DNA of 64,000 nt from NCBI GenBank assembly GCA_050031985.1, contig JBNAIG010000049.1, positions 39,451 through 103,450 of the forward strand, read 5' to 3'. Source of the stretch: SZUA-368 sp028533045 (GTDB lineage: Bacteria; Spirochaetota; Spirochaetia; DSM-2461). The notes under the pieces are model-generated. The model had not been told where the DNA came from. It saw nothing but the letters and a program-made list of their open reading frames with translations, and did no database searches. Made by a program: the position numbers and the translations under genes. Positions 52,951 through 61,982 of the stretch are shown here, piece by piece. Each line of letters begins with the position of its first letter. Position 1 is the stretch's first letter.

Positions 52951-53982
52951 ATGAAATTCCTTTTATCTCTTTTGGCGGTGTTGTTCATCCTTTCCTGCGG
53001 GGGAAGCCCCATGAGCGACTCTTTTTCGTCCAACAAAGATCTCACGCCGCCGGTGCTTCTGGATTATAGTGTGATAAGTGCTTCGGAGGTCCGCTTTAGC
53101 TTTGACGAGGCTGTTTCGGTGGATGAGGAGACCATGAGTCTTGATCCGGCCGGTGAAATGACTGTGGTCGCCGATGAAGCGGGAGGGCTTGTGGTTTCTT
53201 TCCCTACTCCCCGCACGGCCGGGTCCCAAAGTACCCTTTACCTGGATGTTTCCGACGGGGAGGGGAATACGAACTGGTTCCTTCTGGAATTTTATGCTCC
53301 CAACGGGAACCAGCCGGGATTGGTCATTAACGAAGTCTCTCCCAACGGAACATCGAGCCGCCCCGATATGGTGGAATTCTATGTGCGGAGCGGGGGGAAT
53401 ACGGCGGGGCTGGCTTTGGTCTTGGGAACCGAGGATAATCGGAAGGGGGAGTACGATTTTCCGGAGATGGAGCTGGCCGAAGGGGAGTATATTATCTTTC
53501 ACTGCCGCCCCGAAGGGGAGGAGGGGGAAATCTCCGAAACGGGGGATGACCTGAGCCTGTCTACAGGGACCCGGTCCGAAGAGGGGGTGCGCGACCTCTG
53601 GCCCGATGAGGATATGAACCTTTCCGGCACGAGCGGTATTCTCACCCTCCTCTCTCTGCCGCAGAACGGGGTGTGTCTGGACCGGCTTATTTATACGAAC
53701 CGTACCTGCGACCCCGATGACAGCTATGTGGGCTGGACCTCTACCATCTGGCCCCGGATTGAGGAATTGTCTCTTATGGGGGAAGAGGAGCGGGGATGGT
53801 TCATGGAAGGGGAGGTGATTTTCCCGGACGAATGTGTTTGGTCCGATGATACGACCAGCACCAGGACGCTTTGCCGCTCCTCCCTGTCGGAAGACAGCGA
53901 TTCGGCGGGAGACTGGCATACGGCGCCCACCGGCGGCTGTAGTTTCGGTTATCCCAACGGGGACGAATGTTACGAACCCTAG
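52951..53982 (+). CDS. Lamin-tail-domain-like lipoprotein
   Basis: 343 residues. Signal peptide and lipobox (FILSC). An Ig-like or cadherin-like segment (30-110: PPVLLDYSVISASEVRFSFDEAV) is followed by LVINEVSPNGTSSRPDMVEFYV, the opening of a lamin-tail domain, which often sits in extracellular or surface proteins. Six Cys in the C-terminal half may form disulfides. GGAGGG precedes the ATG. Confidence 0.75.
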   Translation: MKFLLSLLAVLFILSCGGSPMSDSFSSNKDLTPPVLLDYSVISASEVRFSFDEAVSVDEETMSLDPAGEMTVVADEAGGLVVSFPTPRTAGSQSTLYLDVSDGEGNTNWFLLEFYAPNGNQPGLVINEVSPNGTSSRPDMVEFYVRSGGNTAGLALVLGTEDNRKGEYDFPEMELAEGEYIIFHCRPEGEEGEISETGDDLSLSTGTRSEEGVRDLWPDEDMNLSGTSGILTLLSLPQNGVCLDRLIYTNRTCDPDDSYVGWTSTIWPRIEELSLMGEEERGWFMEGEVIFPDECVWSDDTTSTRTLCRSSLSEDSDSAGDWHTAPTGGCSFGYPNGDECYEP

Positions 53983-53988
53983 AAAGAC

Positions 53989-54654
53989 TTACTCTTCCAG
54001 GATCCAGCCGTTTTTCTGGGCTAAAAGGGCCGCCTTGATGCGGTCTCTAATCCCCAGGGCGGTGAGAATGCGGGATATGTAGTTTTTTACGGTTCCCTCG
54101 GAGAGGTTTACCTCTTGGGCTATTTCGCTGTTTGTGTCGCCCCGGGCCAGGTAACGGAGAATCTCCTTCTCCTTATCGGTCAGGTTGTTCCAGATAAGCT
54201 GGTCGTCCGGGCTGATCTCTTCCTGCTCTTTCGCTTCAAGACTGCCTATCAGTCCGTCCATGACTTCCGGGCCCATTTGGTAGATGCCGTCCCGGGCCAT
54301 GAAGATGGCTCGAGCCAGGTCTTCCGTGGGGGTGTCTTTCATCAGGTAGCCCCGGGCCCCGGCCTTGAGTGATTTAACCACCAGTTCTTCGTCGTCAAAG
54401 GTGGTGAGCATAAGAACCACCGCATGGCAGCCCTTGTCTTTGAGCAGTTTGGTCGCGGTTATCCCGTCCAGTACGGGCATGCGGATGTCCATGAGAATGA
54501 TGTCCGGGTTTAGTTCGTCCACCCGGTTCAGGCATTTGCGGCCGTTTTCCGCCGCTCCGATGACTTCTATGCCCTCCTGCAGGGTCAGCAGGGAAGAGAT
54601 TCCTTCCCTAATCAGGTGCTGGTCATCCACAATCATGACTTTAATGTTATCCAT
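53989..54654 (-). CDS. NarL/LuxR-type response regulator
   Basis: 221 residues. Receiver with Asp10/Asp11 and phospho-acceptor Asp56, and a LuxR helix-turn-helix at the C-terminus (LTDKEKEILRYLARGDTNSEIAQEVNLSEGTVKNYISRIL). ATG 54654 has GAGGAAA upstream and overlaps the kinase stop. It forms a pair with the kinase and probably controls the divergent efflux operon (inference). Confidence 0.93.
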   Translation of the reverse strand: MDNIKVMIVDDQHLIREGISSLLTLQEGIEVIGAAENGRKCLNRVDELNPDIILMDIRMPVLDGITATKLLKDKGCHAVVLMLTTFDDEELVVKSLKAGARGYLMKDTPTEDLARAIFMARDGIYQMGPEVMDGLIGSLEAKEQEEISPDDQLIWNNLTDKEKEILRYLARGDTNSEIAQEVNLSEGTVKNYISRILTALGIRDRIKAALLAQKNGWILEE

Positions 54655-55948
54655 GGTTTTCCTCATTTACGGCCAGAGGGTTCCGGGGAACTCGGGCCTT
54701 AAGTGTCGTCCCCTCTCCCGGTTCAGAGCTGATTTCCAGGTGGCCGTTCACCAGCTCCATGCGGCGCACCAGCCCCTTCAGGCCATACTGCTCGCTCTCC
54801 TTATCTGCCAGATAGTCCTCACCCAGAACAAAGCCCTTCCCGTCGTCGGCCAGCTCAAGGGTTGCTTCGTCGCTCCCAAAGTCAGCCTTAATCCGCACGG
54901 CTCCCGCATCGGCATGCTTTAACACATTAGTGATTCCTTCCTGGATTAGCCGATAGAGTCCCATGAGAACGGAGTAATTATACCCCTTTTCGTCGCCCGA
55001 GTAATCATAGACCACGGTTAATTCATTCTCTTTTAGCATTTTAACAAAGTCCGGGAGGCTCTCCTTGAGGGAGAGGACCGCTTCGCCCCCGTTTAGCCGC
55101 TTAAGGGAGGCCCGGATATCGCTCATGGCATCCTCCGCAGAGACCTTGGCCGCCAAAAGGGCCCGTTCCGATTCGTCCAGGTCCACCTTCAGATAGGCCA
55201 GGGCTTTGCTCTGCTGGATTTTCACCACCGTGAGGGAGTGGCCCAGGCTGTCGTGAATGTCCTGGGCCAGGCGAGTTCTCTCCTCCAGGGCGACGGTCTG
55301 GGCGATGCGCCCGGCGTATTCCCTAAGCTGATTTTCCGAGGCCCGGAGTTCGCTCAGAAGTTTTTTGTTCTCCCGTGAGCTCTGCTGCTGCCTTTCCAAA
55401 AGCCAGGCCAGGGCGTAGAGGAAAAGGTAGGTTAAAGTACGGTAGATGGGAAAGGTTATTTCGAAAACCGATGTAAACCCCCTGCCCAGGAGGACAAAAT
55501 CAAAGAACAGGGAAAAGCTTAGAAGGGATATGAGAATGGAAAGGCTCACCCGGCGGGGAAAGGCAAAGTAGGCGTAGAAGGGGAGGATCCCAATGAGCAT
55601 AAAGACCCGGCTAAAGTGTTCCATCCAGTCCTTTGTGACAACCGATTCCCGAAGGGCCACTACAAGGGTGGGAAGTAGGATAAGGGCTAAACGAAGAAAG
55701 AAGAGACCCTTGGGAGAGGCCCGTCTTGGCAGGTTATAGGACCACTGAACATATTCAAAGATTTCCATTCCCATGAAAAGAAGGCAGACGAAAAAGTAGA
55801 CCACAAAGAAAAAGAGGGGCAGAGAGCTCCCTTCCTGCATCTTATGGGGGATTACGAGTACGGGGGAGATGAACATGAGAAACAAAGTGATTGTTGTGAG
55901 TCTTATGCTTTCGGTCATGCCGGAAAAAGGGAATCTACTCTCTGCCAT
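54647..55948 (-). CDS. NarL-family sensor histidine kinase
   Basis: 433 residues. Six TM segments in the first 190 residues, then a helical linker and HisKA_3 with the phospho-His in LAQDIHDSLGHSLTVVKIQ. The HATPase has the Asn box IQEGITNVLKHADAGA, DDGKGF and GLKGLVRRM. No large periplasmic sensor, so it may sense within the membrane. ATG 55948 has a leaderless-type promoter. Confidence 0.9.
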   Translation of the reverse strand: MAESRFPFSGMTESIRLTTITLFLMFISPVLVIPHKMQEGSSLPLFFFVVYFFVCLLFMGMEIFEYVQWSYNLPRRASPKGLFFLRLALILLPTLVVALRESVVTKDWMEHFSRVFMLIGILPFYAYFAFPRRVSLSILISLLSFSLFFDFVLLGRGFTSVFEITFPIYRTLTYLFLYALAWLLERQQQSSRENKKLLSELRASENQLREYAGRIAQTVALEERTRLAQDIHDSLGHSLTVVKIQQSKALAYLKVDLDESERALLAAKVSAEDAMSDIRASLKRLNGGEAVLSLKESLPDFVKMLKENELTVVYDYSGDEKGYNYSVLMGLYRLIQEGITNVLKHADAGAVRIKADFGSDEATLELADDGKGFVLGEDYLADKESEQYGLKGLVRRMELVNGHLEISSEPGEGTTLKARVPRNPLAVNEENHG

Positions 55949-55954
55949 GGTTGA

Positions 55955-55963
55955 ATTATAGCA
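55955..55963 (-). promoter_or_regulatory. Extended -10 promoter of the kinase-regulator operon (leaderless type)
   Basis: Minus strand: TGC directly before perfect TATAAT (55960-55955), which ends 6 bases before ATG 55948. An extended -10 would explain the poor -35. Confidence 0.6.
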
Positions 55964-56004
55964 AGCCCACAGGGGGAAGTACAGGAAAGGGGGCACCAAT
56001 TAAT

Positions 56005-56018
56005 GTGACCGCAGTCAC
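56005..56018. promoter_or_regulatory. Inverted repeat, possible response-regulator operator
   Basis: GTGAC-CGCA-GTCAC, perfect 5-bp arms, in the 164-base divergent region between the kinase and tolC-like genes. A further GTGAC lies at 56056-56060. Confidence 0.4.
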
Positions 56019-56112
56019 TTTTTCATATGCCCGGGAGCACACAAAGTCTAACCGGGTGACACTTTCTCTTTGTTCTGTTTAGGGCGATAATAGAGCAAGA
56101 TCGGAGGTGTCT

Positions 56113-57411
56113 ATGAAACGACAGGGAAGTCTTTTGCTTCTGTTAGTAATACTGTTGCTCCCCCTGGGGGCGGAATCGCTGGATTTGGAAACAAGTTTGA
56201 ATCTGGCTCTGGAAAACAATCTGGACTTTCAGGTTTCCAAGATAGGTTTGGAAACGGCCAGCCGGGAGAATGACCATTCGTGGAACAATTATCTTCCCAG
56301 TTTAAGCGCTTCGGCGGGAGTGACCGGGAGCGATTCCTTTAGCGAGCCCGACTCGGATAGTTGGAGCAGCTGGGCCGATTTTGATGCGAGCCTTTCTTTG
56401 AGCCCTTCCAAGACCCTGGATGTGGAGGAGCTGGAACTGGCCTACCAGAGTGAGCTGCTAACACTGGAGACTGACAGGCTAGAGCTGATTAATAAGGTAG
56501 AGACCGCCTTCTATGGCCTCCTGGCCTCCTCTCGGAATATAGACATTGAAGAAGCCAACCTGGCCCTGGCGGAAAAGCGTTATGAGTCGACCCAGGCCGA
56601 GTTTGACCGGGGTATGACTTCGGAACTTTCCGTTCTTCAGGCCAAGGTTAACGCGGCAAACATAAAGCCCGCCTACCTGCAGGCCGTCTCCGATTACGAA
56701 ACGGACCTGCGCGAGTTTCTGACACTCATCGGCCTGGATACGGATACTCAGGTAGAACTGGTCGGCACTCTGGATACGCCGACTCAGGAGTTTGACAGCG
56801 ATGTGCTGATAGACACTTACCTCTCAAACCGCCGGGATATCCTTGAAGCTCAGAAAAATCTGGAAGTTCTGGAAAACAGCCGGAAGCAGGAAGCGGCCGA
56901 CAACCGCTCTCCCTATCTGACCCTCTCCGCCGGATGGACCCCCGAATACGACGACCCCTTTGAGGGCGGCCTGGGCGATTCGGACTACTACTCCGATTCG
57001 TTGAGCCTCAAAGCCTACGTGACCATTCCTCTGGACGACTGGATTCCCGGTTCCGATACCTCCGACAGTATCGCTTCCTACAAGGATGATATCCGCGCCG
57101 CCGAACTCTCTTTGGAAAAAACACGGGAAGAGGCGAAAACGGAGATCATTAACTACGTGGAACAGCTGGAAACGGCGGCGGCCAATCTGGAGTTGTCCCG
57201 GCTGAATGTGGAACTCTATAAATTGACCTACGAGAAGAGCGAAGAGAGTTACAACCAGGGAGGTATGGAACAGCTGGATCTGGAAGACGCCCAGCAGGAC
57301 TACTTCTCGGCGGAACAGGATTATTTGGAAAGTCAATATAGTTATTTGGAAGGGCTTATTAACCTTCGATACGCCCTGGGACTGGAAAGTCTCGATGAAA
57401 TTATTCAGTAA
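56113..57411 (+). CDS. TolC-family outer-membrane efflux protein
   Basis: 432 residues. Signal peptide (LPLGAES). Two homologous halves, each with long coiled-coil helices (for example SELSVLQAKVNAANIKPAYLQAVSDYE and MEQLDLEDAQQDYFSAEQDYLESQYSYLEGLINLRYALG) and DLETSLNLALENNLDFQVSKIGLE at the start. ATG 56113 with GGAGG beats an in-frame GTG two codons upstream. First gene of the efflux operon. Confidence 0.92.
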   Translation: MKRQGSLLLLLVILLLPLGAESLDLETSLNLALENNLDFQVSKIGLETASRENDHSWNNYLPSLSASAGVTGSDSFSEPDSDSWSSWADFDASLSLSPSKTLDVEELELAYQSELLTLETDRLELINKVETAFYGLLASSRNIDIEEANLALAEKRYESTQAEFDRGMTSELSVLQAKVNAANIKPAYLQAVSDYETDLREFLTLIGLDTDTQVELVGTLDTPTQEFDSDVLIDTYLSNRRDILEAQKNLEVLENSRKQEAADNRSPYLTLSAGWTPEYDDPFEGGLGDSDYYSDSLSLKAYVTIPLDDWIPGSDTSDSIASYKDDIRAAELSLEKTREEAKTEIINYVEQLETAAANLELSRLNVELYKLTYEKSEESYNQGGMEQLDLEDAQQDYFSAEQDYLESQYSYLEGLINLRYALGLESLDEIIQ

Positions 57412-57423
57412 GGAGAACAGGAA

Positions 57424-58521
57424 ATGAATAAGAACGGTAAATTAAGCGGGGACAGACTTGTACAGATTATTCTGCTTGTTCTCATAGCGGCGGGAATCGC
57501 CACCTTTCCCATTATGATGAAAAACAACAGCTCCGGCTCAAGCGCCGGAGGCCCCCCCGGAATGTCTTCGGGCCGACCCAGCGGTCCTCCCCCGGGAGCC
57601 GCCGGCGATAGTTCCGGCGAAGCCATGGGCGAAGGTTCCGACAGCGGTCGTCCCGAAGGTGCCCCGGAAGGAATGTCCCAGGGCGGAATGCCCGGCAGCG
57701 CTCCCTCCGCTATGGAAGAAAGTACGGCAAGCAGTGACGCCGTAGCCGTAGAAGCGGAAGCGGTGAGCCGGGACACGGTTAGGGAGTATATCAAGGTGAA
57801 CGGAGACGTGGTTTCCGCTTCCAGCGTCAATGTTTATCCCGACATTGCGGGGGAACTGGTTTCGGTTAATGTTTCCCTGGGCGAAAGAGTCGTGCGGGGC
57901 CAGACCGTTGCCGTGGTGGACCCCTCCCAGCCCGGTCAGGTATACAGCAACAGCGATGTTACCGCTCCCATTAGCGGCACCGTTACCGCCGTTTCCTACG
58001 ACAGGGGAGAGAATGTTTCCACCAGCGACCCGGTTGTTGTTATTGGCGATCTGGACGAACTGGAAATCGTCACCTATATTCCCGAGCGTTATGTAGCCTC
58101 CGTAGAGGACGGCCTGACAGCCGAGGTTTATCTGGATGCCTATCCGGAAGAGACCTTTTACGCCCGGGTTACCGAAATTAGCCCGGTAATCGATTCGGAA
58201 TCCCGTTCCCAGGAAATCTCCCTGGCCTTCATAGATTCGGACTCACGGGTTATCGCCGGTATGTTCTCTTCCCTTAAGCTTATCGTTAAAGAAGAGATAG
58301 ACGTTATTACCATACCCGAACTGGCCTTAACGACCCACTACGACGAAGACGTGGTCTACGTCATTGGAGCGGACAACACCGCCGAACGACGAAGTGTTGA
58401 AGTGGGACTCATCTCTTCCGATCTGGTACAGATATTAAGCGGACTGGAAGAGGGGGACATGGTCGTAACCAGAGGACTTTCCAACATCACCGACGGCGCT
58501 GCGGTTAACGTGGTCAACTAG
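57424..58521 (+). CDS. RND efflux membrane-fusion (periplasmic adaptor) protein
   Basis: 365 residues. One N-terminal TM anchor (13-31), then an unusual Gly/Ser/Pro-rich linker at about 34-98, then the lipoyl/barrel-sandwich part (DIAGELVSVNVSLGERVVRGQTVAVVDPS), a short alpha hairpin and beta-barrel domain. Joins the RND pump to the outer-membrane channel. AAGGAG precedes the ATG; 12 bases after the tolC-like gene. Confidence 0.93.
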   Translation: MNKNGKLSGDRLVQIILLVLIAAGIATFPIMMKNNSSGSSAGGPPGMSSGRPSGPPPGAAGDSSGEAMGEGSDSGRPEGAPEGMSQGGMPGSAPSAMEESTASSDAVAVEAEAVSRDTVREYIKVNGDVVSASSVNVYPDIAGELVSVNVSLGERVVRGQTVAVVDPSQPGQVYSNSDVTAPISGTVTAVSYDRGENVSTSDPVVVIGDLDELEIVTYIPERYVASVEDGLTAEVYLDAYPEETFYARVTEISPVIDSESRSQEISLAFIDSDSRVIAGMFSSLKLIVKEEIDVITIPELALTTHYDEDVVYVIGADNTAERRSVEVGLISSDLVQILSGLEEGDMVVTRGLSNITDGAAVNVVN

Positions 58522-58531
58522 GAGGATAAGG

Positions 58532-61500
58532 ATGAATTTACCCGAAATATCGGTGAATCGGCCTGTAACAATTGCCGTAATAGCCACTCTTTTGGTGGGC
58601 ATTGCCCTCTTTATGATACCCGACCTGGCCGTGGAGATGAACCCCGATGTGGACGCACCCATGGCTATTGTTTCCACGACCTACAGCGGGGCCAGCCCGG
58701 AAGAGGTGGAACAGAGCGTAACGGAAATCCTGGAAAAAGGACTTTCCAGTGTCTCCGGCCTGGATACTCTTACCTCCACCTCCAGCGAAGGGCGAAGCAT
58801 CGTTATGATGGAATTCGGCTTTGACCAGGATATGGACGATGCCATTAACGACATCCGCGATTCGGTGGACCAGGTGGAGAATTCCCTCCCCGACGATGCC
58901 GGTTCTCCGATAATCTTTCAAATGGACATGGATTCCGAATCGATTATGAGACTTCTCATGGTGGGAGACGAGACGGCCGACACCCTTAAGCGTTTGGCGG
59001 AGGATACGGTTCAGCCTCATCTGGAAAGAATCGAAGGGGTTTCCTCGGCGGACGTAACCGGGGGAGAAACCCGGGCCGTGCGGGTCGACCTTTCGGCCAA
59101 CCGTTTGGAAGCCTACGGCTTGACCGCTTCCGATGTGACCACTGCCATCGAAGCAAGAAATATGCAGATTTCCGGCGGGAGTTTGACCCAGGACGGTACC
59201 GAGTACGACCTGCGGGTGGACGAACGTTATGAGTCGGTGGAAGAGATTGCCCGGACCGTGGTCGCCACGATTAGTGACGCCGACTCATCCGGTTCGGTCA
59301 ACCGCTCCCACATCGTTCGTCTGGAAGATGTGGCCCGGGTCTACGAAGGTACGGAAGATGTGGACGACCTCTACTACATCGACGGGAAGGAGGGCATCTC
59401 TATCTCCGTGGTGAAAGAGAGTGGTACCAACTCCATTCAGATTGCCGAAGAGGTCCTCTCAAAACTGGATAGCATTAACGAAGAGCTTCCCGCCGGAGTC
59501 TCGCTGGAAGTACTCTACGACAGTACCACCTACATTAACTCCGTAATGGGGCAGGTATACAAGTCGGCCTGGCAGGGAATTCTTCTGGCCATGGCGGTGC
59601 TTTTTCTCTTCCTGAGAAATGTGCGCAGTACCATAGTCGTAGGCATTTCCATACCGGTCTCCATTATGGTAACCCTCATGTTTATGTACTTCTTTGGGAT
59701 TACACTGAATATGATGTCCCTCACCGGGCTGATTCTGGGGCTGGGGATGATTGTGGACAACTCCATCGTTATTCTGGAAAATATCCACCAATACCGGGAA
59801 AGAGGAGCTAAACTGAAGCCTTCCGCCCTTCTGGGATCCCAGGAGATGCTTAATGCCATCATCGCTTCGACCTTAACCACCCTCTGTGTATTCGTCCCCA
59901 TGATCATCTGGCAGGACGGACTGGAAATGCTTGGAGAGATCTTCTCCGATATGATTTTTACGGTTGTTATCTCCCTCACGGTATCCTTTTTTATTGCCGT
60001 AACCCTGGTGCCCGCCCTCAGTTCCCATTTTATCAAGATCTATACAAGAAAGCAGAAGCCCTTAAAGCATGCTTTCCTTATTAAAATGGATAAAATTGGC
60101 GAGACCATTCTGAACGGACTGGAACAGGGCTATGCCCGGGCTCTGGCCTTCTCCCTGAGAAACCGGCTTATGGTTCTGACTTTGGTTCTGGTGATTTTTA
60201 TCATGTCCCTTCTTAAAATATCCGGAATGGGAATGAACTTTATGCCCCAGGGAACCTCCGACGACAGTCTGAGTATTGATATAACCATGCCCGTGGGAAC
60301 CAGCATGGAGTATACCGAGGAGATTACCTCCGACTTTGTGGCCCTTATAGAAGAGAATATCGAAGGTTATACCCATATAAGTATGAGTGTGGGCGAGTCG
60401 AAAGGCCCCAACGCGGGAAGTACCAATGAGGGGGGCATAGAGATCTATTTGCCTTCTTTGGCGGATCAGCTTATGTCTCCCAGTGAGATGCAGGAGATCC
60501 TCCGGGGCTATATGGGACAGTTCCCCGATGCGGAAATCACCTTTAGCTCGGGTCGTAACTTTGGCGGAGGTTCCGCTATTGATGTGGCGGTTTATTCTGA
60601 CAACCTGGATATAGCCGAAGAAACGGCCAATGAAATTAAGGAACTGATTCTTGAATATATCCCCAGCGCGGTGGATCCCGTAACCGATCTGGATGAGGGG
60701 ACTCCCGAATATCAGATTGTCATCGACAACGACCGGGCGGCGGCCTACGGATTTACCGTATCGGAAATCAGTGACATCATAGATACCATGGTGGACGGTG
60801 ACACCCCCACCTCTTTCTGGGATGATACGACCGAGCTGGACATTATCGTACAGCTGGCCGAAGAGGAGAGGACCGAACTAATCGACCTGGATTCGCTCTA
60901 CATCATGACCGACAGTGGGGAGAATATCGCCTTGTCCAACCTGGTGAGCTATGAGCTGAGTACGGGCCCCCTGGAGGTTAACCGGGAAGACGAAGTGCGG
61001 ACTGTCCATGTTACGGCGGACCTTGTGGACGGGGCGGCCACCAACGATGTACAGGCCCAGATAGAAGCCATGCTGGAGGAGCAGCTCATACTTACCGACG
61101 GGGTAAGCTACGAATTCTCCGGCGACAGCCACAGCATCGCCAACATCGTACCCACCCTTATCACCGTAGCTATCGTGGCCATTTTGATGATCTTCGCCGT
61201 TATGGCCAGTCAGTTTGAGTCCCTGGTGGATCCGTTCATCATCTTCTTTTCCATTCCCCTCCTGCTCATAGGGGTGGTGCTGGTTTACACCCTCACCGGG
61301 TCTACCATGAGCCTCTTTTCCATGATTGGAATGGTGGTTCTTACCGGTATCGTTGTAAATAACGGTATCGTTATGGTAGATTATATGAACCTGCTGAGAA
61401 AACGGGGAATCAATGTGGAAGAGGCGGTCCTCTCCGGAGCTCAGAGCCGTCTTAAACCGGTTCTCATGACCAGTCTGACCACCATTCTGGGGATGGTTCC

Positions 61501-61687
61501 CATGGGGTTTTTCCCCGGGGCCGGTACGGAAATGATCCAGCCCATTGGGCAGACCATCGTAGGGGGACTGGCGGGAAGTACCTTTATTACCCTCTTTGTC
61601 ACCCCCGTCATCTACTCCCTGGTCAACCGGGAACAGAGAATCGATATAAGGGGATTCTTTCCCTTCCTTAAGGAGAAAAGTGCATGA
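58532..61687 (+). CDS. RND-family efflux pump permease
   Basis: 1051 residues, 12 TM helices. Hydrophobic start ISVNRPVTIAVIATLLVGIALFMIPDL, porter domains, and TM4 motif GLGMIVDNSIVILENI. That motif keeps the first Asp of the proton relay while the second is Asn. The second half has VVLTGIVVNNGIVMVDYMN and GSTFITLFVTPVIYSLV. Drug or metabolite export driven by protons is the family role. Follows the adaptor by ten bases and overlaps the PII-like gene. Confidence 0.95.
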   Translation: MNLPEISVNRPVTIAVIATLLVGIALFMIPDLAVEMNPDVDAPMAIVSTTYSGASPEEVEQSVTEILEKGLSSVSGLDTLTSTSSEGRSIVMMEFGFDQDMDDAINDIRDSVDQVENSLPDDAGSPIIFQMDMDSESIMRLLMVGDETADTLKRLAEDTVQPHLERIEGVSSADVTGGETRAVRVDLSANRLEAYGLTASDVTTAIEARNMQISGGSLTQDGTEYDLRVDERYESVEEIARTVVATISDADSSGSVNRSHIVRLEDVARVYEGTEDVDDLYYIDGKEGISISVVKESGTNSIQIAEEVLSKLDSINEELPAGVSLEVLYDSTTYINSVMGQVYKSAWQGILLAMAVLFLFLRNVRSTIVVGISIPVSIMVTLMFMYFFGITLNMMSLTGLILGLGMIVDNSIVILENIHQYRERGAKLKPSALLGSQEMLNAIIASTLTTLCVFVPMIIWQDGLEMLGEIFSDMIFTVVISLTVSFFIAVTLVPALSSHFIKIYTRKQKPLKHAFLIKMDKIGETILNGLEQGYARALAFSLRNRLMVLTLVLVIFIMSLLKISGMGMNFMPQGTSDDSLSIDITMPVGTSMEYTEEITSDFVALIEENIEGYTHISMSVGESKGPNAGSTNEGGIEIYLPSLADQLMSPSEMQEILRGYMGQFPDAEITFSSGRNFGGGSAIDVAVYSDNLDIAEETANEIKELILEYIPSAVDPVTDLDEGTPEYQIVIDNDRAAAYGFTVSEISDIIDTMVDGDTPTSFWDDTTELDIIVQLAEEERTELIDLDSLYIMTDSGENIALSNLVSYELSTGPLEVNREDEVRTVHVTADLVDGAATNDVQAQIEAMLEEQLILTDGVSYEFSGDSHSIANIVPTLITVAIVAILMIFAVMASQFESLVDPFIIFFSIPLLLIGVVLVYTLTGSTMSLFSMIGMVVLTGIVVNNGIVMVDYMNLLRKRGINVEEAVLSGAQSRLKPVLMTSLTTILGMVPMGFFPGAGTEMIQPIGQTIVGGLAGSTFITLFVTPVIYSLVNREQRIDIRGFFPFLKEKSA

Positions 61688-61977
61688 AACGATTGGAAAT
61701 TATCGCCAATAAGGCGGTGGAAGAGGATATCATAGCCGTGCTGGAAGAGTGCGGTTACGGCGAATCGTTTACCTACTTTCATCCCGTCTTTGGGCGGGGG
61801 AAGAAGGGGCGCCGGGAGGGTTCGGCCATATGGCCCGAATCAAATGTGATGTTTCTGATTTACATAGAAACAGGCCACGGACCGACGATTCTGGAGCGCA
61901 TGAAGGTGCTAAAAGAGGAGTTTCCCCAGGAAGGGATTAAATGCTGGCTGGGACAGGGCCCGGAGCAGACCGTATAG
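61684..61977 (+). CDS. PG0541-type PII-like transporter-associated protein
   Basis: 97 residues with a PII/CutA-like ferredoxin fold pattern (LEIIANKAVEEDIIAVLEECGYGESFTYFHPVFG, read at 4-38). The small family is found downstream of RND pumps and related to PII signal proteins. ATGA overlap with the pump gene implies co-translation, so it could regulate the pump (inference). Confidence 0.75.
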   Translation: MKRLEIIANKAVEEDIIAVLEECGYGESFTYFHPVFGRGKKGRREGSAIWPESNVMFLIYIETGHGPTILERMKVLKEEFPQEGIKCWLGQGPEQTV

Positions 61978-61982
61978 GCCGA

